Positions 15,925 to 24,940 of a stretch of DNA of 64,000 bases are shown here, piece by piece. The DNA comes from Sphingomonas sp. NFR04 (GTDB lineage Bacteria; Pseudomonadota; Alphaproteobacteria; Sphingomonadales; Sphingomonadaceae), in contig NZ_FORV01000003.1 in NCBI RefSeq assembly GCF_900114095.1, positions 124,001-188,000 of the forward strand. Direction: 5' to 3'. The notes under the pieces were generated by a model. The model worked only from the letters and a program-made list of their open reading frames with translations, was not told the origin of the DNA and searched no databases. The first letter of the stretch is position 1. Each line of letters opens with the position of its first letter. The translations under genes and the position numbers were made by a program.

Positions 15925-17966
15925 TGCTCACCGCCGCGCTGAGCCTGTGGCTGCATGCCCTGGCGGCGCTGTTGTTTGCGCTGCTGCCCTTCGCGGCGCT
16001 GCGCACCGGGGGCGACCGGCTGCCGCGCCGCGCGCTGGCGGCGGCGCTGGGGCTGACGGCGCTCGCCGCGCTCGCCACCGCGGGCATCGGCGCGGAGGAG
16101 ATCGCGACGCGCCTGGCCGAGACGCTGCGTACGCTCGCCTGGCTCGCCTTCCTGCTGCTGCTCCACCGCCGCGCGGGCGAGCCGCGGCCGCCGCTCGCGC
16201 TCGGTACCGTCTACGGCGTGGTGGCGCTGGTGACCGTCGCGGCAATGGCGCTCGACATGATCGCGACCAACCCGTCGCCGATCGCCCGCGACGCGGCATC
16301 GGTGGCGCTGCTGCTGAACCTGCTCGTCGCCGTCGGGGTGCTGGTGATGGTGCAGGCGCTGCATTCGGCGCTGGCCCATACCGCCGGGGGTGGTTTGCGC
16401 TGGACGGTGGCGGCGCTGGGCGGCTTCTGGCTGATCGAATTCGCGGTGCTGACGCTCGCCTATCTCGGCGTGCCGATGACCGGCCTGCTGCTCGTCGCGC
16501 GCGGCGCGGCGTTGGTCTGCGTCGCCGCCGCGATGGGACTGGGACTCCAGCGGCGCGGCGACTGGCGGGTGCGGATGTCGCGCACCGTCGCCTACCAGTC
16601 GCTGACGCTGGTCGCGGTCGGCGCCTATTTCGTGCTGCTCGCGTTGGCGACGAGCGCCTTGGCGACGCTGGGCGGCGCGCACGCCCGGCTGCTCCAGACC
16701 GCCTTCGTGTTCGGCGCCACCGCCGCGATCCTGGCGCTGGTCTCCAATTCCAGCCTGCGGGGCTGGGTGAAGGTGAAGCTCGCCAAGCACCTGTTCCGCC
16801 ACCGCTATGACTATCGCGCCGAATGGCTGCGCTTCACCGAGACGCTGGGCGCGCCGGGCGCCGCCCCGCTCGACCAGCGCATTGTCCGCGCGCTCGCCGA
16901 CCTTACCGCATCGCCCTCCGGGCTGCTGCTCGTCGCCGAGGAGGGCGGGCTGGTGGCGGGCGCGGGCTGGCATTGGGACCGCGCGACGCTGCCGCTCGTC
17001 GCGGACCAGGCGCTCGCCACGCATCTGGAGACCACCGGCCGGATCATCGAGGTCGATGCGGTGCGCCTCGCCCAGGCAGATGCCGCCGATGCAGATGCGA
17101 CCCCAGGCTGGATGCGCGAGGTCGACGCCGCCTGGGTGGTGGTCCCGCTGCTCCACCGCGGCGCGCTGGTCGGCGCGATCCTGCTCGGCCGCCCCGCGCT
17201 CGCCCGGCGGCTCGACTGGGAGGATTTCGACCTGCTCAAGGCCGCCGGCCGCCAGGTGGCGAGCTATCTCGCCGAGGCGCGTGCGCAGGAGGCGCTGGCG
17301 GAGGCGCAGCGCTTCGACGAGTTCAACCGCCGGTTCGCCTTCCTCCTCCACGACATCAAGAACCTGGTCAGCCAGCTTGCGCTCACCGCGCGCAACGCCG
17401 AACGCCATGCCGACAACCCCGCATTCCGCGCCGACATGATCGCGACGCTGCGCGACTCGTCCGATCGACTCAATGCGCTGCTGGCCCGGCTCGGCCAGCA
17501 TCATCGCGGCCGCAGCGAGCCGCCGCGCCCCACCCCGCTGCTGCCGCTGCTCGAACGGCTGGTCGCCCGCCAGCCGGGGCAGGTGCGGCTGGTGTCGGGC
17601 GCCGAACCGGCCGTCGCCATCGCCGAGCCCGCGGCGCTCGAGCAACTGCTCGTCCACCTGATCCAGAACGCGATCGAAGCGAGCCCGGCCGACGCGCCGG
17701 TGACGCTCGCGCTCGCCACCGACGAGGAAAACGCCATCATTGACGTGATCGATCGCGGCTGCGGCATGTCGCCCGGCTTCGTCCGCAACCGCCTGTTCAA
17801 GCCGTTCACTTCCTCCAAGCCGGGCGGGTTCGGGCTCGGCACCTTCGAGGCCCAGCAGCTGGCACAGGGCATGGGCGGGCGGATCACGGTGAGCTCGCGC
17901 GAGGGCCAGGGCACGCGCTTCCGCGTGGTGCTGCGCGCCGCCCCCGCGGTGGAGGCGGCGGCATGA
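15924..17966 (+). CDS. prsK: PEP-CTERM/exosortase system sensor histidine kinase PrsK
   Basis: A 680-residue membrane histidine kinase. About eight hydrophobic helices fill residues 1-285, a GAF-like domain spans about 305-455, the phospho-acceptor region reads FLLHDIKNLVSQL with the histidine at residue 476, and the ATPase domain follows at about 570-675 with a QNAIEAS N-box, DRGCGMS and GGFGLGTFEAQQLA. The HDIKN H-box and the eight-helix sensor are characteristic of PrsK. It is expected to phosphorylate PrsR, encoded immediately downstream with a 4-base overlap, and to adjust exopolysaccharide and PEP-CTERM protein output. Confidence 0.92.
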   Translation: MLTAALSLWLHALAALLFALLPFAALRTGGDRLPRRALAAALGLTALAALATAGIGAEEIATRLAETLRTLAWLAFLLLLHRRAGEPRPPLALGTVYGVVALVTVAAMALDMIATNPSPIARDAASVALLLNLLVAVGVLVMVQALHSALAHTAGGGLRWTVAALGGFWLIEFAVLTLAYLGVPMTGLLLVARGAALVCVAAAMGLGLQRRGDWRVRMSRTVAYQSLTLVAVGAYFVLLALATSALATLGGAHARLLQTAFVFGATAAILALVSNSSLRGWVKVKLAKHLFRHRYDYRAEWLRFTETLGAPGAAPLDQRIVRALADLTASPSGLLLVAEEGGLVAGAGWHWDRATLPLVADQALATHLETTGRIIEVDAVRLAQADAADADATPGWMREVDAAWVVVPLLHRGALVGAILLGRPALARRLDWEDFDLLKAAGRQVASYLAEARAQEALAEAQRFDEFNRRFAFLLHDIKNLVSQLALTARNAERHADNPAFRADMIATLRDSSDRLNALLARLGQHHRGRSEPPRPTPLLPLLERLVARQPGQVRLVSGAEPAVAIAEPAALEQLLVHLIQNAIEASPADAPVTLALATDEENAIIDVIDRGCGMSPGFVRNRLFKPFTSSKPGGFGLGTFEAQQLAQGMGGRITVSSREGQGTRFRVVLRAAPAVEAAA

Positions 17967-19315
17967 GCGAGGCGCTGCCCAAGCTCCTGATCGTCGAGGA
18001 CGATGCCGGGCTGCAGCGCCAGCTGCGCTGGGCCTATGAGGGCTATACGATCCTCGCCGCGACCACCCGCGACGAGGCGATCACGATGCTGCGCGCCGAA
18101 GAGCCGCCGGTGGTGACGCTCGACCTGGGCCTGCCCCCCGATCCCGACGGCACCAGCGAGGGCTTCGCGACGCTGGAGGCGATCCTCAAGCTCGCCCCCG
18201 CCACCAAGGTGATCGTCGCCTCAGGGCATTTCGAGCGCGAGTCGATGCGCCGCGCGATCGAGCTCGGCGCCTGGGATTTCTACCAGAAGCCGATCGACAT
18301 CGACGCGCTGGGGCTGATCGTCGCGCGGGCCTTCCACGTCCATGCGCTCGAGGCGGAGAATCGCCGCCTCGCCGATAAGGCCGAGGCAAAGGCGGTGCTG
18401 GGCGGCATGCTCACCGGCGCGCCGGAGATGCTCAAGGTCACGCGCACGATCGAGCGCGTCGCGGGTGCCGACGTCTCCGTGATGCTGCTGGGGGCCAGCG
18501 GTACCGGCAAGGAACTGCTCGCGCGGGGGCTGCACGAGGCGAGCCCGCGTTCGGGGGGCAGCTTCGTCGCGATCAACTGCGCGGCGATTCCGGAGACGCT
18601 GCTCGAATCCGAGCTGTTCGGCCATGAGAAGGGCGCGTTCACCGGCGCGGTGAAGACCACCGAGGGCAAGATCGAGCTCGCCCAGGGCGGCACCTTGTTC
18701 CTCGACGAAGTCGGCGACATCCCGCTGCCGCTCCAGGTGAAGCTGCTGCGCTTCCTGCAGGAGCGGGTGATCGAGCGGATCGGCGGGCGGAAACCCATTC
18801 CGGTCGACACGCGGATCGTGTGCGCGACGCACCGCGATCTGGACGTGATGGTGGCGGAAGGGCGGTTCCGCGAGGATCTCTATTACCGGCTCGCCGAGAT
18901 CGTGGTGCGGATCCCCTCGCTGGCCGAGCGGCCGGGCGACGCCGGGCTGCTCGCGCGCCACTTCCTCGCGCGCTATGCCGAGCAGATGCGTACGGGGCAG
19001 AAGAGCTTCGCTCCCGATGCGCTGGCAGCGATCGACGCCTGGGGCTGGCCCGGCAATGTCCGCGAGCTGGAGAACCGCATCAAGCGCGCGGTGATCATGG
19101 CCGAGGGCAAGACGGTGCATGCCGAGGACCTCGACCTCGCGCCCGGCGACGCCGCCGCGATCAACCTGCGCGCGGTGCGCGAGGCGGCGGACCGCCAGGC
19201 GATCCGGCACGCGCTGGCGCGGAGCGACGGCAATGTCTCGGCAGCCGCGCGACTGCTGGGGATCAGCCGGCCGACGCTGTATGATTTGCTGAAGGCGTAT
19301 GACCTGCAAACCTGA
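17963..19315 (+). CDS. prsR: Sigma54-dependent response regulator PrsR
   Basis: A 450-residue NtrC-family activator. The receiver domain occupies residues 8-125 with phospho-acceptor Asp54 in VTLDLGLPPD. The AAA+ domain follows, with Walker A GASGTGKE near 176, the sigma54-contacting GAFTGA loop near 225 and GGTLFLDEVGDIP as Walker B. The C-terminal Fis-type helix-turn-helix is at about 405-445 (NVSAAARLLGISRPTLYDLL). It partners PrsK and should activate sigma54 promoters of exopolysaccharide and PEP-CTERM genes. The start ATG overlaps prsK by 4 bases. Confidence 0.94.
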   Translation: MSEALPKLLIVEDDAGLQRQLRWAYEGYTILAATTRDEAITMLRAEEPPVVTLDLGLPPDPDGTSEGFATLEAILKLAPATKVIVASGHFERESMRRAIELGAWDFYQKPIDIDALGLIVARAFHVHALEAENRRLADKAEAKAVLGGMLTGAPEMLKVTRTIERVAGADVSVMLLGASGTGKELLARGLHEASPRSGGSFVAINCAAIPETLLESELFGHEKGAFTGAVKTTEGKIELAQGGTLFLDEVGDIPLPLQVKLLRFLQERVIERIGGRKPIPVDTRIVCATHRDLDVMVAEGRFREDLYYRLAEIVVRIPSLAERPGDAGLLARHFLARYAEQMRTGQKSFAPDALAAIDAWGWPGNVRELENRIKRAVIMAEGKTVHAEDLDLAPGDAAAINLRAVREAADRQAIRHALARSDGNVSAAARLLGISRPTLYDLLKAYDLQT

Positions 19316-19316
19316 T

Positions 19317-19360
19317 CCCTTCTAATCCCCCTCCCGCAAGCGGGAGGGGGATTAGAAGGG
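19317..19360. terminator. 21-bp perfect palindrome (family B half-unit), bidirectional terminator
   Basis: A single perfect inverted repeat with 21-bp arms and a 2-base centre (AA). Its core CCCTCCCGCAAGCGGGAGGG is the family B hairpin, extended by CCCTTCTAATCC on one side and its complement on the other. It fills the gap between the convergent prsR and cytochrome c genes. Confidence 0.8.
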
Positions 19361-19373
19361 CGGGAGGGCTGCC

Positions 19374-20051
19374 TTACTTCTTCTTCTCGGCCTGCACCGC
19401 CGCCTGCGGATCCTTGGACGGTGCGCCCTCAGCCGGCGTCGCCTGCTGCACATTCACCGACACATCGGCACCCTCGGCTGCGCTGTTGCTCTGCACGCCC
19501 GCATTGTCCGGCTCGGAGCCTGCCGCAGGCGCTGCCGGGAGCGGCAGGTTCGAGCCCTGCTTGTTGAGGTACAGGATCACGTCGGCGCGCAGCTGCGGGT
19601 CCGAGATGCCGGCGAAGGTCATCTTGGTGCCCGGCGCGAACTTGCGCGGGTTCGTGAGCCAGGCATCCATCTTGTCGAGGTCCCAGCTGCCGCCCACGCC
19701 CTTCAGCGCGTCGGAAAAGGCGAAGCCGCCCTTGCCCTGGCCGATCGGCTCGCCCAGCGTCGCATAGAGGTTCGGGCCGATGCCGTTGGCGCCGCCCTGG
19801 GTGATGGTGTGGCACGAGGCGCACTGCTTGAAGCCGCTCTCACCCTTGGCGACGTCGCCCTTGGCGAGGCGCACCGGCAGCGGCTCGGCCACCGCGGCGC
19901 CGCCGGCCGCGTCTTCCACCGCCTCGACGACATAGCCGGGGCGTTCAGGCTTTTCGGAATGGAAATACTTCGCGCTTGCGATCGAAAGTCCCAGGGCGGC
20001 GATACCCCCCGCCAGCGCCCAACCTGCGATCGTATTGAAGCGATCTTGCAT
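19374..20051 (-). CDS. Membrane-anchored cytochrome c (CycM-like)
   Basis: A 225-residue protein with one N-terminal membrane anchor (residues 9-27) and a class I cytochrome c domain facing the periplasm. The haem site CASCH is at residues 77-81 and the axial methionine is in GTKMTFAG. The GIGPNLY and ADVILYLN segments are typical of mitochondrial-type cytochromes such as CycM/cyt c552, which pass electrons from the bc1 complex to the aa3 oxidase. The last 45 residues are an Ala/Pro/Gln-rich tail ending in KKK, absent from the core family. It is transcribed alone. Confidence 0.92.
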   Translation of the reverse strand: MQDRFNTIAGWALAGGIAALGLSIASAKYFHSEKPERPGYVVEAVEDAAGGAAVAEPLPVRLAKGDVAKGESGFKQCASCHTITQGGANGIGPNLYATLGEPIGQGKGGFAFSDALKGVGGSWDLDKMDAWLTNPRKFAPGTKMTFAGISDPQLRADVILYLNKQGSNLPLPAAPAAGSEPDNAGVQSNSAAEGADVSVNVQQATPAEGAPSKDPQAAVQAEKKK

Positions 20052-20153
20052 TCATCCGCTCCCACCTGTGCTTTGGTTCATCTTTAGAGCGCGCTCGGCT
20101 CCGAAGGCAAGCACACTTGCGGCGGAGTTCACCGGAGGCTAGCGCCGCCCCCC

Positions 20154-21044
20154 ATGGAGAATTTCGCCGCCCCCGCCCGCCCGATCGTCGCCCGCATGCT
20201 CGCCGAGGCCGAAGCGGCACCGGCGCGCGCGGTGGCGTTCCAGGGCGCACCGGGCGCCAATTCGCACGTCGCGGTACGCGAAGCCTTTCCCGATGCGCTG
20301 CCGCTCCCCTGCTTCTCGTTCGACGACGCGATCGATGCGGTGAAGGAAGGCCGCGCCGACCGCGCGATGATCCCGATCGAGAATTCGCTGCACGGTCGCG
20401 TCGCGGACATCCATTTCCTGCTGCCCGAATCCGGCCTGTCGATCATCGGCGAGCATTTCCTCGCGATCCGCCACACGCTGATGGGCACCGGCCCCATCGA
20501 GGGCGTGCGCGAGGCGATGAGCCATCCGCAGGCGCTCGGCCAGTGTCGCCACTGGCTCAAGGCGCACGGCATCGCCCAGGTCGCCTATCCCGATACCGCG
20601 GGTGCCGCGGCGATGGTGGCGGAGCTGGGTGACCCCAAGATCGCGGCACTCGCGCCAGCGCACGCGGCCGAGCTCTATGGCTTGCAGGTACTGGCCAGCG
20701 ACATCGCCGATGCCGCGCACAACATGACGCGGTTCGTGGTGCTGTCCCGCGACGCCCCGGCGGTGACCGGCGAGGGCCCGTGCATGACCTCGCTGATCTT
20801 CGAGGTGAAGAACATCCCCGCCGCGCTCTACAAGGCGCTGGGCGGCTTCGCGACCAACGGGGTCAACATGACCAAGCTGGAAAGCTACCAGCGCGAGGCG
20901 AGCTTCGCGGCGACCGAATTCTACGCCGACATCGTCGGCAGCCCCGACGACGCAGGCGTACTCCGCGCGCTGGAGGAGCTGGGCTTCCACACCAAATGGG
21001 TGCGGCTGCTGGGGACGTACCCGCAGGCGCGGCCGAGGCCCTGA
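20154..21044 (+). CDS. pheA: Prephenate dehydratase
   Basis: A 296-residue enzyme converting prephenate to phenylpyruvate in phenylalanine synthesis. The catalytic domain starts at about residue 24 (VAFQGAPGANSHVA) and contains IPIENSLHGRV, the conserved DTAGAA-like substrate site and NMTRFVVL with the catalytic Thr-Arg-Phe. The regulatory ACT domain begins near residue 207 (TSLIFEVKNIPAALYKAL) with KLESY, so feedback inhibition by phenylalanine is expected. It is the stand-alone form without chorismate mutase. The first 20 residues are variable, so a downstream start is possible. Confidence 0.94.
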   Translation: MENFAAPARPIVARMLAEAEAAPARAVAFQGAPGANSHVAVREAFPDALPLPCFSFDDAIDAVKEGRADRAMIPIENSLHGRVADIHFLLPESGLSIIGEHFLAIRHTLMGTGPIEGVREAMSHPQALGQCRHWLKAHGIAQVAYPDTAGAAAMVAELGDPKIAALAPAHAAELYGLQVLASDIADAAHNMTRFVVLSRDAPAVTGEGPCMTSLIFEVKNIPAALYKALGGFATNGVNMTKLESYQREASFAATEFYADIVGSPDDAGVLRALEELGFHTKWVRLLGTYPQARPRP

Positions 21045-21045
21045 G

Positions 21046-21186
21046 ATCCTCCCCCGGAGGGGGAGGGGGACCGCCGCCGAAGGCGGCGGTGGAGGGGTGT
21101 CCCGCTTAAAGCATAATCCTGCCATCGCAGCGGCTTCACCCCTCCGTCAGGCCTTCGGCCTGCCACCTCCCCTTGCAGGGGAGGAT
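21046..21186. repeat. Composite palindromic repeat, family A (intergenic copy 2)
   Basis: The left arm has ATCCTCCCCCGGAGGGGGAG, then the hairpin ACCGCCGCCGAAGGCGGCGGT and GGAGGGGT. The right arm has ACCCCTCC, the hairpin CAGGCCTTCGGCCTG and CCACCTCCCC...GGGGAGGAT. About 45 bases of unrelated sequence separate the arms. It lies between the convergent pheA and nudC genes and could terminate both. Confidence 0.8.
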
Positions 21187-21196
21187 TTGGGTTGGC

Positions 21197-22066
21197 TTAT
21201 TCCCCCTCGGCCCAGGCCTTGAGCAGCGTGTACGCGATCGCATAGCCCGGCGGCGCGAGGAACGGTGCCTCCGGATCCCGCGCCAGCGCCTGGCGCACCT
21301 GCGCCCGATCGAACCAGCCGGCATGTTCCAGCTCGTGCGCATCGATCGCGATGTCCTCGTCGAGCGCCTCGCCGATGCAGGCGATCATCAGCTGCGAGGG
21401 GAAGGGCCAGGGCTGGCTGGCGACATAGCGGACCTTGCCGACATGCACGCCCGCTTCCTCCAGCGTCTCGCGCCGCACCGCATCCTCGACGCTCTCGCCC
21501 ACTTCCAGGAAGCCGGCGAGCGCCGAATAGCGCCCCGGCGGCCAGCTCGGCTGGCGGCCGAGCAGCACCCGGTCGCCATGCTCGGCGAGCATGATCACCA
21601 CCGGGTCGACGCGCGGATAATGTTCGGTGCCGCAGTTCGGGCATAGCCGGCCCCAGCCGGCGCGGAAGATGTCGGTCGGCGTGCCGCAGCGCGAGCAGAA
21701 GCCGTTGCGCGCGTGCCAGTCGATCAGGCTGCGCGCCGCGGCATAGTTCGCCGCATCCTCGGGCCGGAAGGCGTCGAGGATCGCCGACAGCTCGGGCGGG
21801 CGGCCCGGCGGCAGCAGGGTGCCGGGCGCCAGCGTCTGCACGAAGCGTGGCTCGCCGTCGATGAAGCCGAGGAACAGCAGCGGCTGGCTCGCGGCATTGA
21901 GGCCGGTCCAGACCAGCCGCCCCTCCCCGTCCAGCTGGGGCACCAGCCCGTCCATCACCAGCAGCCGCGCGCGCGGGTCGGCGAGCGCCGCTGCCAGCAG
22001 TTCGGGCTCGTGGCGGACGCGATCGTCGCGATCGAGCGTGCCGCCCGTAAAGCCGGGGGCGATCAC
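21197..22066 (-). CDS. nudC: NAD(+) diphosphatase NudC
   Basis: A 289-residue Nudix hydrolase that cleaves NAD(H) to NMN(H) and AMP; in E. coli it also decaps NAD-capped RNA. The zinc ribbon is visible as CSRC...CPNC (two CxxC pairs), followed by YPRVDPVVIML and the Nudix box at about residues 185-207 (GFLEVGES...RETLEEAGV), then the NudC-type SQPWPFPSQLM motif. The start is GTG 22066, overlapping the stop of the upstream hydrolase gene by 4 bases, so it is the last gene of the mutY operon. Confidence 0.93.
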   Translation of the reverse strand: MIAPGFTGGTLDRDDRVRHEPELLAAALADPRARLLVMDGLVPQLDGEGRLVWTGLNAASQPLLFLGFIDGEPRFVQTLAPGTLLPPGRPPELSAILDAFRPEDAANYAAARSLIDWHARNGFCSRCGTPTDIFRAGWGRLCPNCGTEHYPRVDPVVIMLAEHGDRVLLGRQPSWPPGRYSALAGFLEVGESVEDAVRRETLEEAGVHVGKVRYVASQPWPFPSQLMIACIGEALDEDIAIDAHELEHAGWFDRAQVRQALARDPEAPFLAPPGYAIAYTLLKAWAEGE

Positions 22067-23334
22067 TTGGCGAGGTCGGCGTAGACGGCGGTACGCATCG
22101 GCACCTTGAGGCCGAGTTCGGCGAGCAGGATGTTGACCATCATCGTCGCCCGCACCTGATTCTTGGGATCCACCCAGGCGAAGGTACCGGCAGCACCGGA
22201 CCAGCCATAGGTGCCCTTGCCCGCGCCGCCCGGCTGGTCGGCGAGGAACACAGAGCCCCCCGCACCGAAGCCCATCGGCACGCCGGTATCGCGCGCCATC
22301 ACCGCGAGGTTGGTCTTGTCGACGCCCGGCGGCAGCAGGTCGGACATGGCGAGCGCCACCGTCTCCGGCTTGAGGATGCGCACGCCGTCCAGTTCGCCGC
22401 CATTCTGGAGCATGTGGAGGAAGCGATCATAGTCCCGCGCCGACATCGCCAGCCCCGCGCCGCCATAAGGGAAGCTCGGCTTCTTGAGATAGACCGAGGT
22501 CGCGCCCGGATCGATCGGCAGGCGGTTGCCGCCCGCGATCGCATATTCGGTCGCCAGGCGCCCCGCCTCGCCCGACGGCACGGTCCAGTAGCTCGAGCTC
22601 ATCTTGAGGGCCGCGAGGATGCGGGTGTTCACAAAGGTATCGAACGGCATCCCGCTCGCCACCTCGATCACCCGGCCGAGCACGTCCAGCCCGATCGAAT
22701 AGCTGAACTTGGCGCCCGGCTCGGCGATCAGCGGCAGCGTCGCGGTGCGATTGGCGAATTCTTCAAGCGTCGCCGGGCGCACCGGGCGCGCGGTCGCCTC
22801 GAACGAATCGCTCACCTGCGCCGGGTTGATGCCGAGCCGGTTATACTCGTTGAGCAGCGGCCCCTTGGTGACGATGTTGTAGCCCAGCCCCGCCGTGTGG
22901 GTCAGCAGGTTGCGCACCGTGATCGGCCGGGTCGCCGGGCGGCTGGTCAGGTCCTTGTTGGGATCGATCAGCACCTTCATGTCCTTGAACGCCGGGATGA
23001 AGTCGCTGATCGGCTGATCGAGCTTGAGCTTGCCTTCCTCGATCAGGATCATCGCCGCCATGCCGGTGATCGGCTTGGTCATCGAATAGACCCGCCACAG
23101 CGTGTCGCCATTGACCTTGGGCGCGGTCGGCTCGTCGGACATCCGGCCTTCCGCCACGATCGTCGTGGGCGCCTGACCCTTGGCATAGGTGATGACGATG
23201 CCCGGCACCTTGCCCGAGGCGACGGTCTGGCGGGCGAAGCTCTGGACCTGGCTGGGGGCGGTCTGGGCATGCACCAGCGGCGCCTGGAGCAGCGCCATTG
23301 CCCCGATCAGTCCGAACATTCGCTTGGCCGTCAT
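22063..23334 (-). CDS. Exported serine hydrolase of the beta-lactamase/class C family
   Basis: A 423-residue protein with a signal peptide (residues 1-23, ending VHA). The catalytic SxxK motif is SMTK at residues 84-87, and a Tyr-Ser motif (FSYSIGLDVLG) stands at the YxN position, with the expected LLTHTAGLGY segment between. These are features of the family that includes EstB-type esterases and D-aminopeptidases, so it is more likely an esterase or peptidase than a resistance enzyme. ATG 23334 overlaps the mutY stop (ATGA). It lies in the middle of the mutY-hydrolase-nudC operon. Confidence 0.9.
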   Translation of the reverse strand: MTAKRMFGLIGAMALLQAPLVHAQTAPSQVQSFARQTVASGKVPGIVITYAKGQAPTTIVAEGRMSDEPTAPKVNGDTLWRVYSMTKPITGMAAMILIEEGKLKLDQPISDFIPAFKDMKVLIDPNKDLTSRPATRPITVRNLLTHTAGLGYNIVTKGPLLNEYNRLGINPAQVSDSFEATARPVRPATLEEFANRTATLPLIAEPGAKFSYSIGLDVLGRVIEVASGMPFDTFVNTRILAALKMSSSYWTVPSGEAGRLATEYAIAGGNRLPIDPGATSVYLKKPSFPYGGAGLAMSARDYDRFLHMLQNGGELDGVRILKPETVALAMSDLLPPGVDKTNLAVMARDTGVPMGFGAGGSVFLADQPGGAGKGTYGWSGAAGTFAWVDPKNQVRATMMVNILLAELGLKVPMRTAVYADLAK

Positions 23335-24374
23335 CGCAGTCTCCGTATCGCTTTGGCCGCCTTGGCGAAGACGGTCGGCAGACCCGCCGACTCGATGTCG
23401 GCGATCGGCCACCACTCGCCGGGGGGTGCGCTTGCATGGCGAGGGATTGTTGCAGTCGCAAGCGCCACCTCGAGATCGAAATGGGTGAAACCGTGACGCA
23501 CGGTTTCGTTCAACATCCGCCAGTGCGTGGCGGCGGGCGCATCGACGACGCCCGGCGGCGACTCGCCCCAAGGGCCGGTGGGCAGTGCCCGCATGCCGCC
23601 GAGCAGGCCCTTGTCCGGACGGCGGACGAGCAGCACCGCGTCGTCGCGCTCCAGCCAGAACATCGTGCCGTGGCGCTGGGGCTTGGGCGCCTTTTTGGCC
23701 TTGACCGGATAGGTCTCGGGGTCGCCTTGCGCCCGCGCCTCGCACCCGAAGGCGATCGGGCAGAGCAGGCATTTCGGCGCGCGCACGGTGCAGATGCCGC
23801 TGCCGAGGTCCATCATCGCCTGGGCGAAATCGCCGGCGCGGGAATCGGGGGTGATCGTGTCGGTCAGCCGCCGGATCGTGGGCCGCGATCCCGGCAGCGG
23901 ATCGGCGAGCGCGAACAGCCGCGTCACCACCCGCTCGACATTGGCGTCGACCACTACTGCGCGCCGTCCGAAGGCGATCGCGGCGATCGCCGCTGCAGTA
24001 TAGTCGCCGATGCCAGGCAGTGCGCGCAGCCCCGCCTCGGTATCGGGCAGTTCCCCAAGACGCGCGACCTCGCGGGCGCAGCCCAGCATGTTGCGGGCAC
24101 GGGCGTAGTAGCCAAGCCCCGCCCAGGCGGCCATCACATCGGCATCCTCGGCCGCCGCCATCGCGGCAAAGCTCGGCCAGCGCGCCGTGAATTTCTCGAA
24201 ATAGGGAATCACCGTGGCGACCTGGGTCTGCTGCAGCATCACCTCGGAAAGCCACACCCGATAGGGGTCCGTAGCGTTGGCACCGGGCGGTGCGCGCCAG
24301 GGCAGGCGGCGGGCATTGGCGTCGTACCAGGCGAGGAGCGCAGGGGCGATCGATTCAGGAGCGTTGTCGGGCAC
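23331..24374 (-). CDS. mutY: A/G-specific adenine glycosylase
   Basis: A 347-residue base-excision repair enzyme that removes adenine mispaired with 8-oxoguanine. The helix-hairpin-helix core has Glu44 in LSEVMLQQTQV, the hairpin LPGIGDYTAAAI and catalytic Asp143 in VVVDANVERV. The iron-sulphur ligands follow the Cx6Cx2Cx5C pattern in CTVRAPKCLLCPIAFGC. A C-terminal Nudix-like domain (from about residue 235) recognises 8-oxoguanine. GTG 24374 is chosen because earlier in-frame starts run into the divergent dciA gene. Its stop overlaps the next gene by 4 bases. Confidence 0.95.
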   Translation of the reverse strand: MPDNAPESIAPALLAWYDANARRLPWRAPPGANATDPYRVWLSEVMLQQTQVATVIPYFEKFTARWPSFAAMAAAEDADVMAAWAGLGYYARARNMLGCAREVARLGELPDTEAGLRALPGIGDYTAAAIAAIAFGRRAVVVDANVERVVTRLFALADPLPGSRPTIRRLTDTITPDSRAGDFAQAMMDLGSGICTVRAPKCLLCPIAFGCEARAQGDPETYPVKAKKAPKPQRHGTMFWLERDDAVLLVRRPDKGLLGGMRALPTGPWGESPPGVVDAPAATHWRMLNETVRHGFTHFDLEVALATATIPRHASAPPGEWWPIADIESAGLPTVFAKAAKAIRRLR

Positions 24375-24402
24375 GCCCCGCCTATGGCATGGGGGACCCG
24401 AT

Positions 24403-24939
24403 ATGACGAAGCCCCCCCGTGCCACCACCCGCCAGCCGCGCCCGGCGCCGCAACGCTCGAACCGCGTGCGCGCCGTGTCCGAGCTGCTGCCGGACGTGGG
24501 CGGCGCCGCCTTCCGGAAGTTCGGCTTCGTCCAGTCCGCCGTGGTCAGCCGCTGGAGCGAGATCGTCGGCGAGCGCTATGCCCGCGTCTCCGCCCCCGAA
24601 TCGATTCGCTTTCCCCGCGGCAAGCGCGAGGAGGGCGTGCTGGCGCTCACCGTCTCGGGCGCCTTCGCGCCGATGATGCAGCATATCGCGCCCGAGATCA
24701 TCGAGCGGGTGAACCGCTTCTTCGGCTATCCCGCCGTCGCCAAGCTGGCGATCCGCCACGGCGACCTCCGCCCGCCCAAGGCCAAGCCGGCCCCGCCGCC
24801 GAGCCTCAAGCCGCTGCCGGAAGCGATGGGCGACAGCCTGCGCGGCATCGCCGATCCGGAGCTGCGCGCGGTGCTCGAATCGCTTGCCGCCGGCGTTGCG
24901 GCGCAGGACGAAACCCCGGTATTCGGCCGGATCGATTGA
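24403..24939 (+). CDS. dciA: DciA-like helicase-loading protein (DUF721)
   Basis: A 178-residue protein. The DUF721 domain spans residues about 20-125, with FRKFGFVQSAVVSRWSEIVG as the recognisable start, LTVSGAFAPMMQHI and RVNRFFGYPAVAKL. DciA works with the replicative helicase DnaB and replaces DnaC in most bacteria. The last 50 residues are Pro/Ala-rich and variable. The ATG at 24403 is only 28 bases from the divergent mutY start, so promoters must overlap coding sequence. The downstream DsbA-like gene starts one base after the stop, which implies cotranscription. Confidence 0.88.
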   Translation: MTKPPRATTRQPRPAPQRSNRVRAVSELLPDVGGAAFRKFGFVQSAVVSRWSEIVGERYARVSAPESIRFPRGKREEGVLALTVSGAFAPMMQHIAPEIIERVNRFFGYPAVAKLAIRHGDLRPPKAKPAPPPSLKPLPEAMGDSLRGIADPELRAVLESLAAGVAAQDETPVFGRID

Positions 24940-24940
24940 G

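Noticed and set aside
15849..17657. A 602-codon open frame on the minus strand
   Set aside because: It is antisense to prsK, which has all its kinase motifs.
22063..23334. Beta-lactamase resistance gene
   Set aside because: The SxxK and Tyr motifs fit the wide class C/esterase/peptidase family; nothing shows action on beta-lactams.
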